NCBI GenBank assembly: GCA_022494885.1
Contig: JAGVSM010004989.1
Coordinates: 186,001 to 250,000, forward strand
Reading direction: 5' to 3'
DNA length: 64,000 nt
Origin: Micrasema longulum
Lineage: Eukaryota > Arthropoda > Insecta > Trichoptera > Brachycentridae
Positions 58,905 through 64,000 of the stretch are shown piece after piece; position 1 is the stretch's first letter; each line of letters starts with the position of its first letter. The position numbers and the translations under genes were made by a program. The notes beneath the pieces are model-generated. The model had not been told where the DNA came from and ran no database searches. It saw only the letters and a list, made by a program, of their open reading frames with translations.

Positions 58905-59400
58905 TACATCATCCTCTTTTCTGCAGTTGATGGTGCTTGGGGTACTGCATTGGTATACTAAATGCAGCGTATCTCGATAGTATTAATATGTTAAGGTAAG
59001 GTGATTGGGCTGATCAGTTTTACGTTTGATATGCTATTTATTTTATTTATATATATACGCCCAATGGGCATTTTTAAGGACATATTTATGCATAGAAAAT
59101 TATTGAAAGTAGAAAGACACAATGGTATATAGTAGACTTGGCGGGAGTGGAAACGGGAGAGGGGTGTTTATAATTGAATTTGATTCAGTGATCGTTTGAA
59201 AGAAGACTGTATCAAAGAAATCAAGACTGGTATGTTTGTTGGCAGATCTAAGAATTCTGGGCATAGGGGAATGAAAATAGGGACAGTGAAATATTGCCGT
59301 GTAAAACTACCTTTTACACAAATATTTTATGCCACCTTGCCATAAATCGAACTCAGGACGTCAAATATGTTGGGCGAACGCGCCAATCGAGTCGAAAACA
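58905..59400 (-). mobile_element. SINE family 1 copy split by a hAT-derived insert
   Basis: The tail half (58905-59034: TTTCTGCAGTTGATGGTGCT, GGTATACTAAATGCAGCGTA) and the head half (59241-59400: AATCGAACTCAGGACGTC, GGGCGAACGCGCCAATCGA) flank foreign sequence. Confidence 0.75.
59035..59240. mobile_element. Fragment shared with the hAT transposase 5' flank (8819-9003)
   Basis: CAATGGGCATTTTTAAGGAC, CATAGAAAATTATTGAAAGT and GGAGAGGGGTGTTTATAATT parallel 8819-9003 with scattered changes and end at the same point (TATGTxTGTTGG). It contains the last few transposase codons' region but no ORF. Confidence 0.75.
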
Positions 59401-59639
59401 CTCGTCTAGGATTTTAGGTTTATTTCACACACATAACTGTTTTCTTCATCCGCTCGTACACCAATAATTTTACTTCTTAAATTTTATTATGAAATAGAGC
59501 AGGGTCAACTGTGCGACGCTACTGGATTGATTGCAAATTACTAGTTCGAATGTTAAACGATTTGCATAAGAACAGGCGCTAAAAGCGCGCTGAATCGAAT
59601 TTTTTAAAACTTCTTAATGAAAAACTAAAAGAAAATTTA

Positions 59640-60085
59640 ATATTAGAGTAAAAGAACACTTAAGATGCTTAAATAATAATAATTTTTCTGAATTCGCAAA
59701 TCATCTGATAGAAAATAATCATAACTTTAATATAAAGACACTGGATTAAAAGTACTTCACGTTGAAAATAAAATATTAAAATTAGACAACTTAGAAATCT
59801 TAGAAATTGAAAAAGCGATTCATAATAAGAAAACAATAATTAATAACCAAATAAACAATATTTCTTTTAGTCCTCTCCTGGCTTACTTCGAAAATAATGA
59901 TATCAGATTACCACCTGTGTAATAAAAAAAACACTTGATTTATTGGGTCCACGTGTAGTATTTAGTGAACATGATCGAAATAAAATAAAAAGGAATCAAT
60001 TCATTAGTTCCGTAAACCTTGACAAAGAAGCTTGTTTGCTTTGAAACCGGTCGGTGAAAAATAAAAATTAGTGGTTAAAAACAAA
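59640..60085 (+). mobile_element. 5'-truncated Penelope-like element fragment (GIY-YIG domain tail)
   Basis: RVKEHLRCLNNNNFSEFANH matches RLNEHRRCLTNNNFSEFANH of the element at 21500-23515. Later ...LEIEKA, then a TAA near 59922. The 3' end at about 60040 has TTTGCTTTGAAACCGGTCGG, the GAAACCGGTC motif of the termini. Confidence 0.75.
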
Positions 60086-60379
60086 GTTGTTTTATTTATT
60101 TTATTATAATGAATAACTACAAAGTTAGTGCTTCAAATATAAACTTTATACCTAAATATTTATTTGATTTAGGTATTATTGAAATGATTTGGTATTATGG
60201 CCAACATAAACACCAGAATTTTACGTAAGTAGGTAGGTACATAACATACTTATTAGATATGAACATTTACAAATTTGGTCTTAAACCCCTATTTACTTTG
60301 CTAAAATAATGAATTGTGGCTTGTTATATGTTTTACTATATCACCCATATAAAATATCTTATAATATTTTATTACCCTA

Positions 60380-60588
60380 TCGAACGTTTGCGCGCGCGTC
60401 CAGAGTCCAGACCTGACATCTGACATGAGTGGTTAGGTTCACTCGTATTTTTCTGTGTCAGAAGTTAGCTTGATATTACTTTGCTGAGTTGTAAATACTA
60501 CAGACGCCTTTCTTTCGATGGCACGGCGTCGATTTTCTAATTATAAATAAAATAATTTAAAGAGAAAACAATATTTGAACTCGTAAAA
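60380..60588 (+). promoter_or_regulatory. Candidate tetraspanin promoter and 5' UTR
   Basis: A small CpG patch (CGTTTGCGCGCGCGTCCAGA) is followed by TTCACTCG and a less AT-rich stretch up to the start codon at 60589. The initiation site is not determined. Confidence 0.4.
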
Positions 60589-63500
60589 ATGGGACAATTC
60601 AAAAATATGGCATTGATAGCCTGCATGAAATCGTTACTGATCGTTTTTAATATCGCCTTTTGGGTCTGTGTACAATGAATATAAATTTTATTTACATAAT
60701 TCTGTTTGTCCCCTTATTTTATCCATTAAATTAAGTTTGTTTCAAATTTGATAAAGCCGTGTGTTGCAGGTATCGAGTATAACAACTCTGGTAGCAGGAT
60801 TGTGGGCTGATTATTTTCAAAAGTATATGGAAAATTCGTATGAATTTTTCGACACTATCCCATACGTTTCAATGGGAATAGGATTTTTATCCGTATTTAT
60901 GGCATCTTTTGCTTGCACGTGTACTGTAAAAGGGCAACCGGTTTTATTATACGTGGTACGTAATTATTTTACTAACCTTTTTACTTACGTGCTATATTTA
61001 GACCGAAAAGAGACGGAAATAAAATGAATTAATATGGCTTATTTAATTAATTATCGCTAGAACATAACACAATATTATAATTCTGCGGATTGAAAAATAC
61101 TTTATAATAAAATATTTACTCATGTGTAACCTTTTTTGAAAGAGAGAGACCAAACGGATAAAATGGGAATTCCGTCAGACTAACCAATATTATACTGACA
61201 GCAATTAGTGTCATCGTAATCAGCATAATATTCCGAGTAAGAAAAATCCGATAAACGTATTCTAAAACGGTAGAGAAACCAGGGTTACTAGAGACCCGAT
61301 TACAATGGAATTTTAGGAGAGTGATCTTCAAACGTCCATAAAGTACAATTGAAGATAACTCTGTTAAATTCCCATTGTAATACGGGCCCAGGGGCTAAAA
61401 TAGAAAAGCCGGACGCAGGTGGTCTTCGTAAAAAGTTACTTTGTTTTGTATTGAGTAAAGTTTTAAGTAGGCATGACAACAATTAGGCCTCAAATTAAAT
61501 CCGAGCGGAGTCCGGTCACAAAATCCGGTCAAGACCGGATTTATCCGATCAGGTGGTAAGAAGGGGATAATGTCACAAATAAATATCTACGCAAAAACTT
61601 AAAATTTTTATTACACTTTTTTTTATGATGCAACCCGCGACCTGAAGTCTGGAAAACGAATGTTACTCCGAGAGCCATCATTCAAAGTCTAAGTTCAAGG
61701 TGTCGGGGTGTAAGACTGGGTCGCGGGTCACAGACGGTTGTCATAAAAAAAAGTTTAATGAAAGTTAAAAGTTTTTGCGATTTTATTTAAAAGGCAAATT
61801 GCATGAAAAAAACGAGATAAAAATCCATTTTGACGAAAGCGAAACAATTTTTTTACTTATTTAAAAAAAACTTCTTATGGTGCAATAACCGCTCAAAATA
61901 TTGAAACAAATGAGGTATGATTTTTTTGGTATGTAATATTAAGTAACCTTAAAGAGTACTTTTTGCGTCAGTTTAATATTTGAAAATCGGCTGACTATTA
62001 TTGAAGTACTTTAAAAAATTCCCGACAAATACTCTTTTTTTTTGGCATGAAATCGACATGTTTAACGCTATGTAAAAATATTTTTACACTTCAGCAGAAT
62101 AACATATACTGTCCTTTCAAGCCTAATGATGGAGCTTCACGATGAAGTTAGCTTTAGTATTGCCCGATAATGAAATAATCTTGTTTTTTTGTATGTACCA
62201 CTTTATTTTTTATAATTTAATAACCAACTAGTTTCGGCAAAAAACTATGCCTCCTTCAAGGTTAATTACAAACTTACATGATATAAAATTTACAACGTGA
62301 CGGTAGATTGGGTGTGGCTAAGGGAGAAAAGAGGGGATAGAAACTGGGGGTTTATGTCTGAAGAAAGCATAGTATTTTGGCAAAACTAGTTGGTTATTAA
62401 ATTATAAAAAATAAAGTGGTACATACAAAAAACAAAGTTAATTCATTGTAATTAATTGGACTTATTCGAGTCCCTATTATATATAAACAGCTGTTTCGGA
62501 TCACTTAATGGACTGAGTAAATAAATATAAGTATTTATTTTATTTTAAATAAAGAAAAATATACCCAATAAAATGTATATATAATATATGAAAAAAGTTT
62601 GTTGCATTATTGAGCATAAAAATATTTTAAAAAACAAATCACATGACAAATTACTAGTTACAGATTTTTCTATTAGAGAAGGCTGTTGGACTATCTAAAT
62701 GTCTTGATTTTTCCAGTAATCGTTTGCCGAATTAAAAAGAAAATTAAAAATTAATATTTTTCGAATCTTATTTTCGTAGACACATTTGTTTACATAATGT
62801 TTTTTTTATGGTATATAGTATTTATTTTCTAACATATTCTCATTTGATCGTATAACTTAGGAACTTTATTACTTATATGACTTTTACGCCTTCAAGAATA
62901 AAAATATAATGTATTAAAAATAACATATTTTACAATGTGTATTATTATTCTTCTTTATAGTATGGGGGAGTTTTAGCAGTAGTTTTTGTAATGCAAGTTG
63001 GTGTCGGGATATCGCTGTATGCATACAAACACAGATTATCAGAAGCTCTTGATCGCGCCGTGAATGTTTCCTTTATCCATTACGTGAACGGTGACAAGAC
63101 TGTCAATTTTGAATACTTTCAAAAATCGGTGAGTATTTTATTTTCTGCTTACCACTAATTAGTTACTAATAAAATGTTATCAATAATTCACATAAAACTA
63201 AAAAGATATTATTATTACAAACCCCAACATAAGTTAAAGTTTGATTAATGATTTCAGTATTCACTTTATTTGCAATATTTTGAGTTTTTCCAAGGACTGG
63301 ATTTCACCCCCTAGGAAGTTATAAAGATTAATAATTGGTTGTGTATATAGGTGAAATAATTAAGTCAGACGAATCTCACCGGCATCAATAAAGGTTCCAG
63401 GTCTTTAACTTTATAAAAATCAATCGATGGATATTCTACCCATAGTAAAGAAATATGGGTATTCAAACATATAGAATGGCGAATATCACACAGTTTAAAG

Positions 63501-63849
63501 TGACCGCTTCAACTAACTGGTCATAAGCTCTGTAAATGCTTAGACTTCCATATTCTCTTCCCTAAAATATCCTCCATCTTTATTTTTTTTTATCAGTGCA
63601 TATCTTATTCAATTCATAACTGTCCTTAAGCCTCATCATAATCATTTCCCTTTCCGCACCTAGTGGTGTTTAGTTTTTTTAGGCTGTTGGTTTAATCAAC
63701 AATATTAATTTATATTTTAGTTGAAATGTTGCGGTGTCCATAATTACACGGACTGGCTGCAACTAGTTCCGGCGCGTTCCATTCCTCAGACTTGCTGTAA
63801 AGTTCTAACAAACTGTATTACTGCCAATACGAGAGATATTTATCATCAG
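60589..63849 (+). CDS. Tetraspanin, 5' part (4 coding exons), continues beyond the window
   Basis: Coding exons: 60589-60663, 60770-60955, 62961-63128 and 63721-63849, all phase 0 with GT-AG borders, giving 186 residues so far. Start: MGQFKNMALIACMKSLLIVF, a short cytosolic lead then TM1 (about residues 15-36). TM2 is about residues 55-75 (MGIGFLSVFMASFACTC) and TM3 about 88-107 (YGGVLAVVFVMQVGVGISLY). The large extracellular loop starts next and has the hallmark CCG at 146-148 (LKCCGVHNYTDWLQ), an N-linked site NYT, and further cysteines (PQTCCKVLTNC). TM4 and the C-tail must lie past 64000. Tetraspanins organise membrane microdomains with integrins and other partners; which paralogue this is cannot be told. 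The final exon ends with CAG then GTAATT, a real donor, so the gene continues. Confidence 0.93.
61590..61779. repeat. MITE with about 55-bp inverted ends in a tetraspanin intron
   Basis: CGCAAAAACTTAAAATTTTT...ATGCAACCCGCGACC pairs with GGTCGCGGGTCACAGACGGT...AAGTTTTTGCG. About 80 bp of unique centre. Confidence 0.7.
62180..62440. repeat. Foldback of Penelope-type termini in a tetraspanin intron
   Basis: The left arm (TGTACCACTTTATTTTTTAT ... TAACCAACTAGTTTCGGC) pairs with the right arm (GGCAAAACTAGTTGGTTATT ... AAAGTGGTACA). The right arm reads CTGAAGA at about 62358 on the plus strand. Related to 15286-15474. Confidence 0.7.
63280..63600. repeat. Unnamed repeat family X copy
   Basis: GGACTGGATTTCACCCCCTA (minus module) is followed by GTGAAATAATTAAGTCAGAC, CACCGGCATCAATAAAGGTT and TAACTGGTCATAAGCTCTGT (plus module). 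Confidence 0.65.
63632..63668 (-). mobile_element. SINE family 1 tail fragment
   Basis: CATCATAATCATTTCCCTTT then CCGCACCTAGTGGTG is the inverse of the family tail. Confidence 0.55.
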
Positions 63850-64000
63850 GTAATTGCAAATTATATAACGTGATTCTCATGTTTTCTGTCTTTTTGTTGG
63901 TAGGTTATTTAGTGCATCTTAATCAAATTTCGCAAATTAAACAGGAAATAAAATAAACACTGGTATTACTTTGAATGAAAATTACTTGAAAACTTTGTGA

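Overview
This window is AT-rich animal nuclear DNA. Its genes are split by GT-AG introns, and it is dense with SINE, LINE, Penelope, hAT, mariner and MITE sequence. The repeat set suggests an insect, most likely a moth or butterfly: tRNA-headed SINEs ending in a GATGATGATG-type tail, LINE tails of the kind common in Lepidoptera, and many short hairpin elements. The species call is inference. There is nothing prokaryotic here: no operons, CRISPR or phage genes.

Four host genes can be read. (1) At 44-1311, minus strand, lies the last coding exon of a two-pass membrane protein resembling the insect proteins with APD1-4 (DUF4792/4793) domains; its 5' exons were not found. (2) ASCC1 is complete at 10699-21185, plus strand: seven coding exons, 342 residues, a KH domain and a 2H-phosphoesterase (AKAP7-like) domain. 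(3) Schip1, the schwannomin-interacting protein 1 homologue, lies at 36344-53307, plus strand: eleven coding exons and about 912 residues. CpG-rich stretches at about 29,790 and 35,400 are candidate alternative promoters. (4) A tetraspanin starts at 60589, plus strand, and runs off the right edge after four coding exons.

The rest is mostly mobile DNA. 1.4-9.7 kb holds SINEs, nested hairpin elements, an LTR-like block and a hAT transposase gene with a long intact ORF but no BED finger. 10.9-20.6 kb (between ASCC1 exons) holds LINE tails and inverted repeats. 21.5-23.5 kb is a broken Penelope-like element with reverse transcriptase and GIY-YIG parts. 25-28 kb is a Jockey-superfamily LINE interrupted by a GC-rich double palindrome. 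28.9-29.5 kb is a hAT remnant with terminal repeats and a degraded 8-bp target duplication. 31-34.6 kb is LINE and SINE debris. Schip1 introns hold SINEs, hairpins, two mariner ends and an RNase H-type LINE tail. 54-60 kb holds a MITE, SINEs, a LINE tail and a second Penelope fragment.

The genes do not form a pathway; they are neighbours only. I see no new multi-gene system. The most notable signals are the hammerhead-ribozyme-like cores in inverted Penelope-type termini (including a nearly perfect palindrome of about 200 bp just upstream of a Schip1 exon), the GC-rich palindromic dimer inside the LINE, and an unnamed repeat family whose halves often sit head to head. Coordinates of spliced genes are set by reading frame and splice consensus. 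Repeat boundaries are approximate.
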